The translations under genes were made by a program, and so were the position numbers. A stretch of DNA of 64,000 nucleotides from Candidatus Gastranaerophilales bacterium (GTDB taxonomy: Bacteria; Cyanobacteriota; Vampirovibrionia; Gastranaerophilales; Gastranaerophilaceae). How positions within the stretch are numbered: position 1 is the first letter of the stretch; every line of letters starts with the position of its first letter. The notes beneath the pieces were generated by a model. It had not been told where the DNA came from and searched no databases. It saw only the letters and a program-made list of their open reading frames with translations. Positions 54,922-63,356 of the stretch are shown here, in pieces. Location of the stretch: assembly GCA_944323285.1 (NCBI GenBank), contig CALURV010000036.1, forward strand, positions 1 to 64,000, written 5' to 3'.

Positions 54922-55235
54922 TAACCTTTTAACTCCTCAATTTCTTCAGATGTAATATTTTCTTTATTTTTATATATAAGATAAACTAAAACAATTGCAA
55001 TTGCTGTTTGTATTGATGATATTGCTATTATAAATAATGAAAAAACCATTCCGTTTAAAAACATGTAATTTTTAAAACCGGTAAATGCTATAAAGTTTAT
55101 ATTTATTGATGACATTATAATTTCTATACACAGTAATACTTTTATCATATTTTTGGAACTTATAAGACCAATAAATCCTATTGAAAAAATTATTAAAGCA
55201 AGAATTAAATAGTGATATAGTGTTATTTCAAACAT
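54921..55235 (-). CDS. nuoK: NADH dehydrogenase-like complex I subunit K
   Basis: Three-helix membrane subunit (NdhE) of 104 residues, with the two conserved buried Glu residues in LLCIEIIMSSININF and SIQTAIAIVLVYLIYKN. One-base overlaps with nuoJ and nuoL. Confidence 0.95.
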   Translation of the reverse strand: MFEITLYHYLILALIIFSIGFIGLISSKNMIKVLLCIEIIMSSININFIAFTGFKNYMFLNGMVFSLFIIAISSIQTAIAIVLVYLIYKNKENITSEEIEELKG

Positions 55236-55768
55236 TATTTATCTCCCCTAAATGCCAGCAGTGTTGATATTCCAATTAAGGCAATAAGTATATATATACC
55301 TAAAATTTCAAAAGAATATAAATTATGCATTAAAAGCTCTGTTGCAAGTTGTTTTGTATTATCAATAGATGTTAGTAAATGTGGTGAATTTATATATAAC
55401 ATAAAAGAACTGTCATATTTTGCTGTTTCTTTTATTGATATTAAAATTGATGAACTTATTATTATAACTGCAAATATACTTAATAAATATCGTGGTTTAA
55501 TTTTATTTTCTGCTTTTATTTCATTTTTATAATTTGTTAGAGCTATAGCTATTACAAATAAAATACTTAGAGCAATAGCATATATGGAAATTTGAATACT
55601 TCCGATAAAAGGTGCATTTAATGAGAAAAATATAAGACCTATAAAAAAGAAACAAATAAAAGCATAAAAAACAGAATACATTATTCTTTTTGTTGTTATT
55701 GTCATAAGGCTTGAGAAAATTATTATTAAAGCTGTTATGTAAAATAATATCGGATTTATATTTTCCAT
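55235..55768 (-). CDS. nuoJ: NADH dehydrogenase-like complex I subunit J
   Basis: Five-helix membrane subunit (NdhG) of 177 residues. The conserved region around AFICFFFIGLIFFSLNAPFIGS and IYAIALSILFVIAIALT is recognisable. The gene is joined to nuoK by a one-base overlap and lies three bases after nuoI. Confidence 0.93.
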   Translation of the reverse strand: MENINPILFYITALIIIFSSLMTITTKRIMYSVFYAFICFFFIGLIFFSLNAPFIGSIQISIYAIALSILFVIAIALTNYKNEIKAENKIKPRYLLSIFAVIIISSSILISIKETAKYDSSFMLYINSPHLLTSIDNTKQLATELLMHNLYSFEILGIYILIALIGISTLLAFRGDK

Positions 55769-55771
55769 TTA

Positions 55772-56134
55772 TTAATTATCCTCTTTCAATATAAGTTTTT
55801 CTTTATTATTAACTGCTAATTCATATTCTTTTGTAAAATATAATGCATTTTTAGGACAATTTTCTACGCAGTTACCGCAGAAGATACATTGTGATAAGTC
55901 TATTGAAAAATCTGTATCTATTTTTATACAAGATATTAACGGACATACATTTTGACAAATCCCGCATTTTATACAGTTTTCTTTTATGTAATTTATTTTA
56001 CCTCTAAAATTATTATTCAATAGTTTTTTCTTCTCGGGATATTCAAGTGTTACACGTTTCTTAAATCCATTTTTAAAAACGGTATATAAGCCTTTTATTA
56101 ATTCTTTTATTGGCAAAATAAAACTTTTAATCAT
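55772..56134 (-). CDS. nuoI: NADH dehydrogenase-like complex I subunit I
   Basis: Iron-sulfur subunit (NdhI) carrying clusters N6a and N6b: CIKCGICQNVCPLISC and CIFCGNCVENCPKNAL. At 120 residues it is shorter than most NuoI proteins because the C-terminal tail is reduced. It overlaps nuoH by four bases. Confidence 0.95.
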   Translation of the reverse strand: MIKSFILPIKELIKGLYTVFKNGFKKRVTLEYPEKKKLLNNNFRGKINYIKENCIKCGICQNVCPLISCIKIDTDFSIDLSQCIFCGNCVENCPKNALYFTKEYELAVNNKEKLILKEDN

Positions 56135-57219
56135 AATATGCTCCTTAAAAGTTTATAAATAGCCATAATAAATATGTTAAAAATAGCTAACGGGGTTAAA
56201 ATATACCAAGAAAAAATTAAGGTTTTTTCTGTTGTTAGTCTTGGATATGATGCTCTTATCCACATTATTATCAATATTAAAATACCTGTTTTAAGCATTA
56301 ACCATATAAATTGTTCAATATTTTTTAAAAATTCTTGAAAAATAATGGGTAAATTTAATAAATCAGAGATATAAAATCCCATTGGAGAATTGTAACCGCC
56401 TAAAAACAAAGTTGCTATAAATGCGCTAAGTATAAAGGTTAGCGCATACTCACCCAAAAAGAACATTGCAAACTTCATACCTGAATATTCGCTGTGGTAA
56501 CCTGCTGTTAGTTCACTTTCTGCTTCAGGCAGGTCAAAAGGAGTTCTGTTCATTACAATTAATGCACTTATAAAGAATATAATAAATCCTAAAATATTAG
56601 GGAAAATGTACCATTGAAATATAGAGTCGTTTTGCATTTTAACTATTGAATCAAGGTTCATGGAACCGGATAATATAGAAATTGAAATAAGGCATAGAAA
56701 TAAAGGAATTTCAGAACTTATTGCCTGCGTGCAGGCTCTTAACCCGCCTATTAAAGAATATTTGTTTCCGCTTGAAAATCCGGCAAATAGTGTTGCTAAA
56801 ATCGGAATGGATAGTATTGCCATAAATAATAACAAAGAACAACTGCTATCGAATGGAATTATCCCCGATGTAAACGGAATTAAAAACCATACTGTCATTA
56901 TCGGAGAAAATACCAATAATGGAGCTGTATAATAAATCATTTTATCAATATTCTTTGGTTCAATGTTTTCTTTAAATAATAATTTAATAGCATCAGCAAT
57001 AGTTTGCAGACAACCATATGTACCTACTCTGTTGGGACCTTTTCTTCTTGTATAAAATGCAAGGTATTTTCTTTCAAATAGTACTAATATTATTACCGTA
57101 ATAACCAAAAGTATTGCAATAAAGATAAAGGATATTAAATGCCATAGTGCAAAAATAAGCCAGTGCGGGGCATTTATCCTTATCATAAATTCAATGTATA
57201 TAAGGTAGAATATGCTCAT
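56131..57219 (-). CDS. nuoH: NADH dehydrogenase-like complex I subunit H
   Basis: Membrane subunit (NdhA) forming the quinone chamber with B and D, 362 residues, about eight helices. Conserved parts are LVLFERKYLAFYTRRKGPNR, GSLRACTQAISSEIPL-like GGLRACTQAISSEIPLFL and FDLPEAESELTAGYHSEYSG. It overlaps nuoD by one base (TAATG). Confidence 0.96.
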   Translation of the reverse strand: MSIFYLIYIEFMIRINAPHWLIFALWHLISFIFIAILLVITVIILVLFERKYLAFYTRRKGPNRVGTYGCLQTIADAIKLLFKENIEPKNIDKMIYYTAPLLVFSPIMTVWFLIPFTSGIIPFDSSCSLLLFMAILSIPILATLFAGFSSGNKYSLIGGLRACTQAISSEIPLFLCLISISILSGSMNLDSIVKMQNDSIFQWYIFPNILGFIIFFISALIVMNRTPFDLPEAESELTAGYHSEYSGMKFAMFFLGEYALTFILSAFIATLFLGGYNSPMGFYISDLLNLPIIFQEFLKNIEQFIWLMLKTGILILIIMWIRASYPRLTTEKTLIFSWYILTPLAIFNIFIMAIYKLLRSIL

Positions 57220-58337
57220 TATCTGTCTACCTCCGGCATGATTACATCAAGACTTCCGAATATAGACATTAAATCAGGGAGTTTATAATTTTTAGCAAGA
57301 TTATTTATTAATTGCACGCTATAAAAAGAAGGAGTCCTCCATTTTATTCTGTATGGTTTTTTTGTTCCGTCTGCGTGTATTATACATTGCAAAAGACCTC
57401 TTGGAGATTCAACTTCGCTTATCACTTTTCCTTCCGGTTTAATATGCATAAAATTTATATTAGACTTAATTTCTTCATCTTTGATGTGATTTATCAGCCA
57501 ATTATAGCATTGTAATATAATTTTTTTGCTTTCTCTCATCTCTTTAATTCTTATAACAAATCTGGAGAAAGAATCTTCATTATTAAGTACTGGCACTTCA
57601 AAATCAATGTTGTTATATATTAAATAAGGAGAATCTTTTCTTAAGTCTTTTTTTATGCCAGAAGCTCTGAGATTGGCTCCTGTTATAGAATATTGATTTG
57701 CAGTTTCTTTATTTATTAGTCCTATATTTTTAGTTCTGGAAAGAAAAATCGGATTACCTTCTATTAAATCTTCATATTCTTTTAATGCTGTTTCAAAGTG
57801 GTCAGAAAATTCTTTTATTCTGTTTAATATGTCAATATCTATATCTCTTTTAACCCCTCCTAAAGTATAGTAGTTATACATCATTCTTGAACCTGTTAAA
57901 TCTTCAAGAATATCAATAATTTTTTCTCTTTCAATAAAAGCATAAAAGAAGGGAGATGAAGCTCCTAAATCCATTAAAAAACAGCCCAGCCAAAGTAAGT
58001 GGGAAGTTATTCTGTTCATTTCCATAGTAATAGTTCTTATATATTTTGCTTTTTCACTCGGTGTTATGTTTAATAATTTTTCAATTCCGTTTAAATAAGC
58101 ATAAGAACAAAAGAATCCTGATAAATAGTCAATGCGGTCAACTATTGGTAAATATTGAAGGTAGGTTCTATTTTCCGCCATTTTCTCCAAACCCCTATGT
58201 AAATAACCAATAATTGGATTAATATTTATTATTGTTTCTCCGCATAAAGAAACAACCATTCTTAAAACGCCATGTGTTGAAGGATGCTGGGGACCTATAT
58301 TTATATCTAAAATTCTATCCTGACTAATTACTTCCAT
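57219..58337 (-). CDS. nuoD: NADH dehydrogenase-like complex I subunit D
   Basis: Peripheral 49-kDa-type subunit (NdhH), 372 residues, forming the quinone site with NuoB. HPSTHGVLR near the N-terminus, DRIDYLSGFFCSYAY and the C-terminal FGSLDVIMPEVDR are family marks. The paired Cys ligands of the related [NiFe]-hydrogenase large subunits are missing, so it is a true complex I subunit. It overlaps nuoC by 14 bases. Confidence 0.96.
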   Translation of the reverse strand: MEVISQDRILDINIGPQHPSTHGVLRMVVSLCGETIININPIIGYLHRGLEKMAENRTYLQYLPIVDRIDYLSGFFCSYAYLNGIEKLLNITPSEKAKYIRTITMEMNRITSHLLWLGCFLMDLGASSPFFYAFIEREKIIDILEDLTGSRMMYNYYTLGGVKRDIDIDILNRIKEFSDHFETALKEYEDLIEGNPIFLSRTKNIGLINKETANQYSITGANLRASGIKKDLRKDSPYLIYNNIDFEVPVLNNEDSFSRFVIRIKEMRESKKIILQCYNWLINHIKDEEIKSNINFMHIKPEGKVISEVESPRGLLQCIIHADGTKKPYRIKWRTPSFYSVQLINNLAKNYKLPDLMSIFGSLDVIMPEVDR

Positions 58338-58779
58338 TATTCCACCTTAGTCTTTCATCTTGCATTTTGTAAGATTTTCTTAAAGGATGTCCTTCAAAAC
58401 TTTCAGGAAGAAGAATTCTCTTTAAATTAGGATGATTATTAAATTTCACCCCGAATAAGTCAAAAATTTCTCTTTCATCAAAATTTGCACTGCTATATAT
58501 ACTGGTAACAGATGGCATTTCTTCTTCATAACTAATATTGCAGTTTATTGTGCATTTTGTATTATATTTATCTGATTGAAGTACATAAATGACTTCAAAA
58601 GAATTATTTATGTCAACTGTATAAATACAATCAAGTCTTTCAAATAAATATGAGGGTGAATTTTTTAAATATGAAAGAACATTTAAAATATCTTCTTTTT
58701 TTATATAAAAGCTATGAATATCTTGCTGATATTCACTTTCTCTTAATATTTCAAACTTATTTTTTAAATTTTCAAACAT
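58324..58779 (-). CDS. nuoC: NADH dehydrogenase-like complex I subunit C
   Basis: The 30-kDa-type peripheral subunit (NdhJ), 151 residues. The hallmark FDEREIFDLFGVKFNNHPNL and LLPESFEGHPLRKSY are present. C and D are separate genes, as in cyanobacteria and unlike the nuoCD fusion of enterobacteria. Confidence 0.95.
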   Translation of the reverse strand: MFENLKNKFEILRESEYQQDIHSFYIKKEDILNVLSYLKNSPSYLFERLDCIYTVDINNSFEVIYVLQSDKYNTKCTINCNISYEEEMPSVTSIYSSANFDEREIFDLFGVKFNNHPNLKRILLPESFEGHPLRKSYKMQDERLRWNNGSN

Positions 58780-58781
58780 AG

Positions 58782-59339
58782 TTATAACCCCATTTTAAAG
58801 ATTTGGATATCTTCTTTTAAAGTTAAAATGTCTAAATCATCTTTCTGTTGAAGGTTTGTCTTATGAGAACGAATATAAGCATCTCTATTAATGAGTGATT
58901 CTTGTTTGATTTTATGTTGTAATTTTTTGATTGCATCAATCAATGCTTCAGGTTTAGGCGGACACATTGGCAGATAGATATCAACAGGAATAATCTTATC
59001 AGCACCATATACAACGCTGTAAGAATCATTTTTAAACATACCGCCTGAACAGCTGCATGCTCCCATTGCAATTACATATTTAGGCTCTGCCATCTGTTCA
59101 TATAATCGTAAAAGTATAGGTGCCATTTTATGAGTTATGGTGCCTGCAATAATTAATAAATCAGCTTGTCTTGGAGAGGCTCTAAAAACTTCAGATCCGA
59201 ATCTTGCAATATCAAAATTGCTTGCCGTAGCACTCATCATCTCTATTCCGCAACAAGATGTCGCAAATGTTAACGGCCACAGCGAATTACTTCTTGCCCA
59301 GTTATATATATTGTCTATTGTTGATAATATTATATGCAT
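58782..59339 (-). CDS. nuoB: NADH dehydrogenase-like complex I subunit B
   Basis: Carries the terminal cluster N2 (NdhK), 185 residues. The four ligands are in [13 protein letters not shown] (Cys pair), [12 protein letters not shown] and [15 protein letters not shown]. It abuts nuoA by a one-base overlap and is followed by nuoC two bases later. Confidence 0.97.
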   Translation of the reverse strand: MHIILSTIDNIYNWARSNSLWPLTFATSCCGIEMMSATASNFDIARFGSEVFRASPRQADLLIIAGTITHKMAPILLRLYEQMAEPKYVIAMGACSCSGGMFKNDSYSVVYGADKIIPVDIYLPMCPPKPEALIDAIKKLQHKIKQESLINRDAYIRSHKTNLQQKDDLDILTLKEDIQIFKMGL

Positions 59340-59692
59340 TAGTTAAACCTTAACAGTTTCTTTCGGATTACATAAATTAATCCTAAAAGTAATAAACCTA
59401 TAAATATTGTTATTTCTATTAGAGAAAAAATTCCTAATATTTCATAACTTATTGCAAACGGAAAAAGGAAGATTATTTCAATATCAAAAATTAAAAATAA
59501 TATTGCATAGTTAAGAAATTGTATATTATATTTTATTCTTGAATCCGTATTAACAATATTTCCGCATTCATAAGGCAGTTCTTTTACTTTGTTTTTTGTT
59601 TTGGGTGCACAAAGTATAGAAAAAATAAGCATACAAAAAGCTAAGATAAAAGATAACATTATAAATATAAAAATAACACCGAACTCTTGCAA
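59339..59692 (-). CDS. nuoA: NADH dehydrogenase-like complex I subunit A
   Basis: Three-helix membrane subunit (NdhC), 117 residues, with the conserved KELPYECGN loop and [17 protein letters not shown]. The start appears to be TTG at 59692 with GAGG four bases upstream; no in-frame ATG precedes the first helix. It is the first gene of the 11-gene operon. Confidence 0.93.
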   Translation of the reverse strand: MQEFGVIFIFIMLSFILAFCMLIFSILCAPKTKNKVKELPYECGNIVNTDSRIKYNIQFLNYAILFLIFDIEIIFLFPFAISYEILGIFSLIEITIFIGLLLLGLIYVIRKKLLRFN

Positions 59693-59782
59693 TTTTCCTC
59701 TACCTTTTTCTGCTCTTGAAATATTTATAGCATACTATTATTATTAATATAATAGTTAGAGTGATTAATATTAAGTTTATTT

Positions 59783-60466
59783 ATGGAAAAATTTTATTTA
59801 AAAATTATAATAATATTTTTTGTTTTTATGATTGTATATCATCCTGTATATGCTGATAATTATTCAAAAGCGGAAAGGTTAATAAGAAAATCTCAAACAG
59901 CTTTAATAAAAGAAGAAAGCTATGAATATATAGAAGAAGCAAGGCAATTGTACAAAGAAAAATATGACGAAAATCAAACAGATATTAAAGCTTTATTAGG
60001 CCTTTCTAAAACATATCAGTTAATTGGAGACAGAGCAGAAGCTAAATTATATTTGTTAAAAGCATATAATATAAAACCTTATGATGCTAAATTGCAAAGA
60101 GAAATGGCAGATTTCTACTATAATTTTCAAGAATATTCAACAGCAATAGAATATTATAAACTTGCTTTAGCTTCAGGTCTGCTTAGAGATTTTGATACAA
60201 ACTTAGCAACAGCAAAATGTTATGAAAAATTAGGCGATTTGAAAAATGCTGAGTTATATTATCAAATTTGTTATCATTTAGATGCAAAATCTAAAAGAGT
60301 TATGAATAAATTGAATGAATATGACTCTGCTAAACATCCTGATAACTCCAAAGAACTTGAAGAAGCAAAATATAAGTATCTATTTAAAGATAAAAAGCTC
60401 ACAGAAAAAGAGCAGAATGACGAAGATGCTAAAGATATAATTGAGAAGATAAACAGTAGTTATTGA
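59783..60466 (+). CDS. Exported TPR protein
   Basis: The 227-residue product has an N-terminal signal sequence (YLKIIIIFFVFMIVYHPVYA, cleavage near residue 25) followed by about four tetratricopeptide repeats (ALLGLSKTYQLIGDRAEAKL, AIEYYKLALASGLLRDFDTN) and a charged C-terminus. It is probably periplasmic, in protein interaction. It is divergent from the complex I operon across a 90-base AT-rich gap, and convergent with the following gene, overlapping it by seven bases. Confidence 0.83.
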   Translation: MEKFYLKIIIIFFVFMIVYHPVYADNYSKAERLIRKSQTALIKEESYEYIEEARQLYKEKYDENQTDIKALLGLSKTYQLIGDRAEAKLYLLKAYNIKPYDAKLQREMADFYYNFQEYSTAIEYYKLALASGLLRDFDTNLATAKCYEKLGDLKNAELYYQICYHLDAKSKRVMNKLNEYDSAKHPDNSKELEEAKYKYLFKDKKLTEKEQNDEDAKDIIEKINSSY

Positions 60467-60948
60467 GTTATTGTTGGTCTGTTTATTACAGCTTGATTTT
60501 TGAGATATTCCATAATGGCGCCTCCAATCTCTTCTGTTGGGTCAAAATATGGAGAATTAGGCATAAAAGTTTGTCTTAAAAGCATTTTATTTAATGGACC
60601 AAAAGCATCAGGAATAAGAGTTTTTCTATATATTCCTGCTAACATAACTTGTATATTCGGAGAAGTTACATCATTAAATCTTGATAATGTAGGATACATT
60701 TTTTCTATACCTTTTACCTTTTTATCAAGCATTTTATCTAATATTTGAAGCGCATCTAATACTTGTTCTTCAGTGTTTGCTGTTCTCAAAAAAGTATCTA
60801 TATAAGGAACAGCTTCTTCTTTTGCATTTACAAGTTCTTGTGTTCTTTTTTCATCAAAAGTGCAATAATTTCTGGTTGAATTTGGTAGAGAAACACCTTG
60901 TCCTAACTTAGATATATTATTTTGAATAGGTATATTTTGTATTTGCAT
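60460..60948 (-). CDS. Orphan helical protein, third gene of the riboswitch operon
   Basis: The 162-residue soluble protein is not recognised. It is mostly helical, with a segment like AVPYIDTFLRTANTEEQVLD and ALQILDKMLDKKVKGIEKMY that suggests HEAT/ARM-like helix pairs. There is no signal or membrane segment. The start MQIQNIPIQNN is similar in style to the MQIEALKS start of the preceding gene, nine bases away, with AGGAT upstream. Its role is unknown; context links it to the two genes before it. Confidence 0.78.
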   Translation of the reverse strand: MQIQNIPIQNNISKLGQGVSLPNSTRNYCTFDEKRTQELVNAKEEAVPYIDTFLRTANTEEQVLDALQILDKMLDKKVKGIEKMYPTLSRFNDVTSPNIQVMLAGIYRKTLIPDAFGPLNKMLLRQTFMPNSPYFDPTEEIGGAIMEYLKNQAVINRPTITQ

Positions 60949-60957
60949 ATTTTATCC

Positions 60958-62478
60958 TTATGTATATACGTATGGAGGTCCATTTTTTATTTCTGTTAAT
61001 ATGTTATCTGCCAGCTGTTTTAATTCTTCTTTTGATTTTGTTCCATTAGAAGCTTGTTTATAGAAATTATCTATTAAAGGTTGAATTGCGCTTTCTTTTT
61101 TTGCCTTAAAGTTTCTAATTTCAACATCAACAAGTCTTTTTCTTAAATTAAGTTCTGTCTTTGCATTTTCTTTTATAACAGTTGCTTCTTTTATAGCATC
61201 CATTCCTTGTTTAAATAAATAGCCAATAGCACTAGACATTGTAAATGCTAAAAATATATATTTAGTAAATTTATTTCCCGGATTTAAAATCCAGTTATAT
61301 AAATGACCTCTATTTTCATCAATATAACAATAATATTGTATTTTCTTTGGAATACCGCCAAGAGCTGTTGGGGCATCTGCAAAAATGGTTTTTTTAGATT
61401 CTTTAACAGAGTCAATTATTGCTTGGATTTCTTTTTCAGATAAATTATATTTCTTTCCTATTTCATTTATAAATTCAGGTTTTGCACATATTGATTTTAA
61501 TAACTCTATAATTTGTGGAATATCTTTTTTATCTGCTTTTTCGCTTGTATTTTGTATTGCGTTTATTGTTCTTTCTGTAAAAGTATTTGCAAATGTATTT
61601 GTGTTTTCTGCAGTTTTCCTTAAGTTAGAAAGACTGATTTTCCCTAAGGCAATTCCAGCAATTAGAGCAGTTAATATTAACCCTATATATTTTAAGTTTT
61701 TCTTTAGTTGTTCTTTTTCATTAGATTTTTTATTGTTTTTAGATTCACCTTTAAAAGATAAAAATTTTGTAAAAATGTTTGGAGTGCTTTCTTTTTCTTT
61801 TGTATTATTTAAAACTTCATCAAAGTATTTTACATTCTTAGACATAATATCATTAACAACTTTTAGTTTTCCGGAAAAAGAATTTGTTTCAACTTCAATA
61901 AGATTTTCCTGCAGATTTTTTTCAATATCTGCGGACTGTTTTTTTAGCCAGATTTCTTTTATTCCGTCAACAAAATTCTTACAAGCTATTGTAATACCTG
62001 ACATTAAAAAGATAGCGCAAGCACCAAGAATATTTTTAAAATTAGGATCTCTTATTGCTCTATATATGGCGAATTGAGGCTCTTCTTTTATATTCATATT
62101 GACAGCAAGGTCAGGAAGCTGCTCAAAACTTTTTGATTTTAATAAATTAGAAGAAGAATACTTTAAAATACCACTTAAACCTGCACAGCAAAGTAAGATA
62201 ACTGCACTACCAATAAGAATTGGCTTTATTGCTTTATTTACGTTGAATGAACTATCTTCTTTGTTTGTTTCTTCTTTTGGGGGCAAAGAATAATATTTTG
62301 GTTTATCAACAATAAGAAGAGAGTCTTGTATTTCATCAAAAGAGATATTTCTATCAGTTGAATTATTGACATGATTATTAATCAAAACACCTTTTAGTGT
62401 TTTATTTAAATTTTCATCATTATTCTTCTTTTTTTGTGAATTTTTATATTTTGCTGATTTTAATGCTTCAATTTGCAT
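60958..62478 (-). CDS. Orphan multi-helix membrane protein, second gene of the riboswitch operon
   Basis: The 506-residue product is not recognised. Four hydrophobic segments are visible: ILIGSAVILLCCAGLSGILK (about 87-106), ILGACAIFLMSGITIACKNF (about 150-170), LKYIGLILTALIAGIALGKI (about 258-277) and FLAFTMSSAIGYLFKQGMD (about 413-430). The soluble parts between them are helical. An LSFKG element occurs around residue 240. The gene overlaps the previous one by 11 bases, so translation is coupled. The topology suggests a membrane complex subunit. Confidence 0.82.
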   Translation of the reverse strand: MQIEALKSAKYKNSQKKKNNDENLNKTLKGVLINNHVNNSTDRNISFDEIQDSLLIVDKPKYYSLPPKEETNKEDSSFNVNKAIKPILIGSAVILLCCAGLSGILKYSSSNLLKSKSFEQLPDLAVNMNIKEEPQFAIYRAIRDPNFKNILGACAIFLMSGITIACKNFVDGIKEIWLKKQSADIEKNLQENLIEVETNSFSGKLKVVNDIMSKNVKYFDEVLNNTKEKESTPNIFTKFLSFKGESKNNKKSNEKEQLKKNLKYIGLILTALIAGIALGKISLSNLRKTAENTNTFANTFTERTINAIQNTSEKADKKDIPQIIELLKSICAKPEFINEIGKKYNLSEKEIQAIIDSVKESKKTIFADAPTALGGIPKKIQYYCYIDENRGHLYNWILNPGNKFTKYIFLAFTMSSAIGYLFKQGMDAIKEATVIKENAKTELNLRKRLVDVEIRNFKAKKESAIQPLIDNFYKQASNGTKSKEELKQLADNILTEIKNGPPYVYT

Positions 62479-63178
62479 TTTTATTCCGTTTCTTGCTCGT
62501 TTTTATTATTTTGGCAAGGAATTTTTTTAACTCTCTTGACTTAAAAACTGCTAAAGTATCATCATTTTGATAATTTTCATCATCTATATTAGACATAAAA
62601 AACAGAAAAAATTTTTTTGCTTTTTCTTTTAATTTGTCTGTAAATTTTCTATTTATAAAATTCTTTAAATCTCCCAATAATGCAGTTAATTTTTCACCTG
62701 CTTGCATTATTAAAGTGGCTATATTTTGCTGGAATTGAACAAATTTTTCTATTAATTGCGGTAATTTTGCAATAAGATTTAACATTGGAAATATTATTGT
62801 ATTTGAAATTGATTGAATTATATTAGCTAAAAAAGTTGGCAAGTTTCTTTGAATTGATTCAATAACTGTTTTAATTCTGTCTGAAAGATTTTGTATAGAA
62901 ATCTTTAATTGTTTTGCAAATTCAATTTGTTTCTCAAATGTAGATTTTGCATTTTCGGCTCTATTTTCCTGCGCTCTTAGAGCCAGACCAGCGGCATAAC
63001 ATTTCATCCAAGACCATTGGTTTGAATTTATTGGCTTAGAAACGACAGTATCTTTAGCTTTATTAGCACCGCCCATCGCTCCGCCGCTGCATATCGGACA
63101 TGCTGCGGGCGGAAGTCCATGCGGACATAACCCTGCTCTATTAGTGTTTTGTGTTGGATTTGTTAAATATGAAGACAT
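62468..63178 (-). CDS. Orphan protein with CPHGLPPAACPIC motif, first gene of the riboswitch operon
   Basis: The 236-residue product has an N-terminal cysteine motif LCPHGLPPAACPICSGG (residues about 18-34) that could bind a metal, followed by a Gly-rich linker. The remaining 180 residues are amphipathic helices rich in Ile, Leu and Gln (IQSISNTIIFPMLNLIAKLP), possibly membrane-binding, with a basic tail. The ATG at 63178 comes directly after the T run of a terminator hairpin. The hairpin's 3' arm provides the UAAGG ribosome binding site, so expression should depend on the leader RNA. Confidence 0.83.
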   Translation of the reverse strand: MSSYLTNPTQNTNRAGLCPHGLPPAACPICSGGAMGGANKAKDTVVSKPINSNQWSWMKCYAAGLALRAQENRAENAKSTFEKQIEFAKQLKISIQNLSDRIKTVIESIQRNLPTFLANIIQSISNTIIFPMLNLIAKLPQLIEKFVQFQQNIATLIMQAGEKLTALLGDLKNFINRKFTDKLKEKAKKFFLFFMSNIDDENYQNDDTLAVFKSRELKKFLAKIIKTSKKRNKNAN

Positions 63179-63207
63179 AAAAAAACCTTACTATTTATAT
63201 GTAAGGT
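63179..63207 (-). terminator. Terminator hairpin of the leader RNA
   Basis: ACCUUAC (63207-63201) pairs with GUAAGGU (63191-63185) and is followed by seven U residues. The first-gene ATG is the next codon. CACCUUA (63208-63202) can alternatively pair with UAAGGUG in the aptamer core (63304-63298), giving an antiterminator. Confidence 0.75.
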
Positions 63208-63320
63208 GCTCTTCTTTCTACGATTAATAGGATTTCGCAGTTAATCGTATAAATTGAGCATTCCGACTGTAACGGCCGCGATCCGGCTAAGGATTTTCAC
63301 CTTATTTCCTCGTGTTTATT
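63179..63320 (-). promoter_or_regulatory. Cobalamin-riboswitch-like leader with terminator
   Basis: Read on the minus strand, the leader has the cobalamin core boxes in order: GAGGAAA (63311-63305), a stem UAAGG-UGAAAAU-CCUUA (63304-63288), then GCCGGAUCGCGGCCGUUA (63287-63270), which fits the GCnGn(C/U)CGCnnCnGUnA box. A perfect 9-bp hairpin (63249-63219) has GCGA in its loop, complementary to UCGC of the core box, as the L5-L13 kissing loop requires. A terminator (63207-63179) ends the leader. Ligand identity is inferred, not shown. Confidence 0.62.
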
Positions 63321-63356
63321 AATAATATTAACACGGTATATTTTTACTGTAAATAT

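Noticed and set aside
57219-58337. [NiFe]-hydrogenase large subunit instead of NuoD
   Set aside because: The N- and C-terminal CxxC ligands for the nickel site are missing and the quinone-type NuoD motifs are present.
63179-63320. FMN riboswitch
   Set aside because: GGUGAAAAUCC looks similar to an FMN element, but the other FMN boxes are absent, while the cobalamin core box and loop contact fit.
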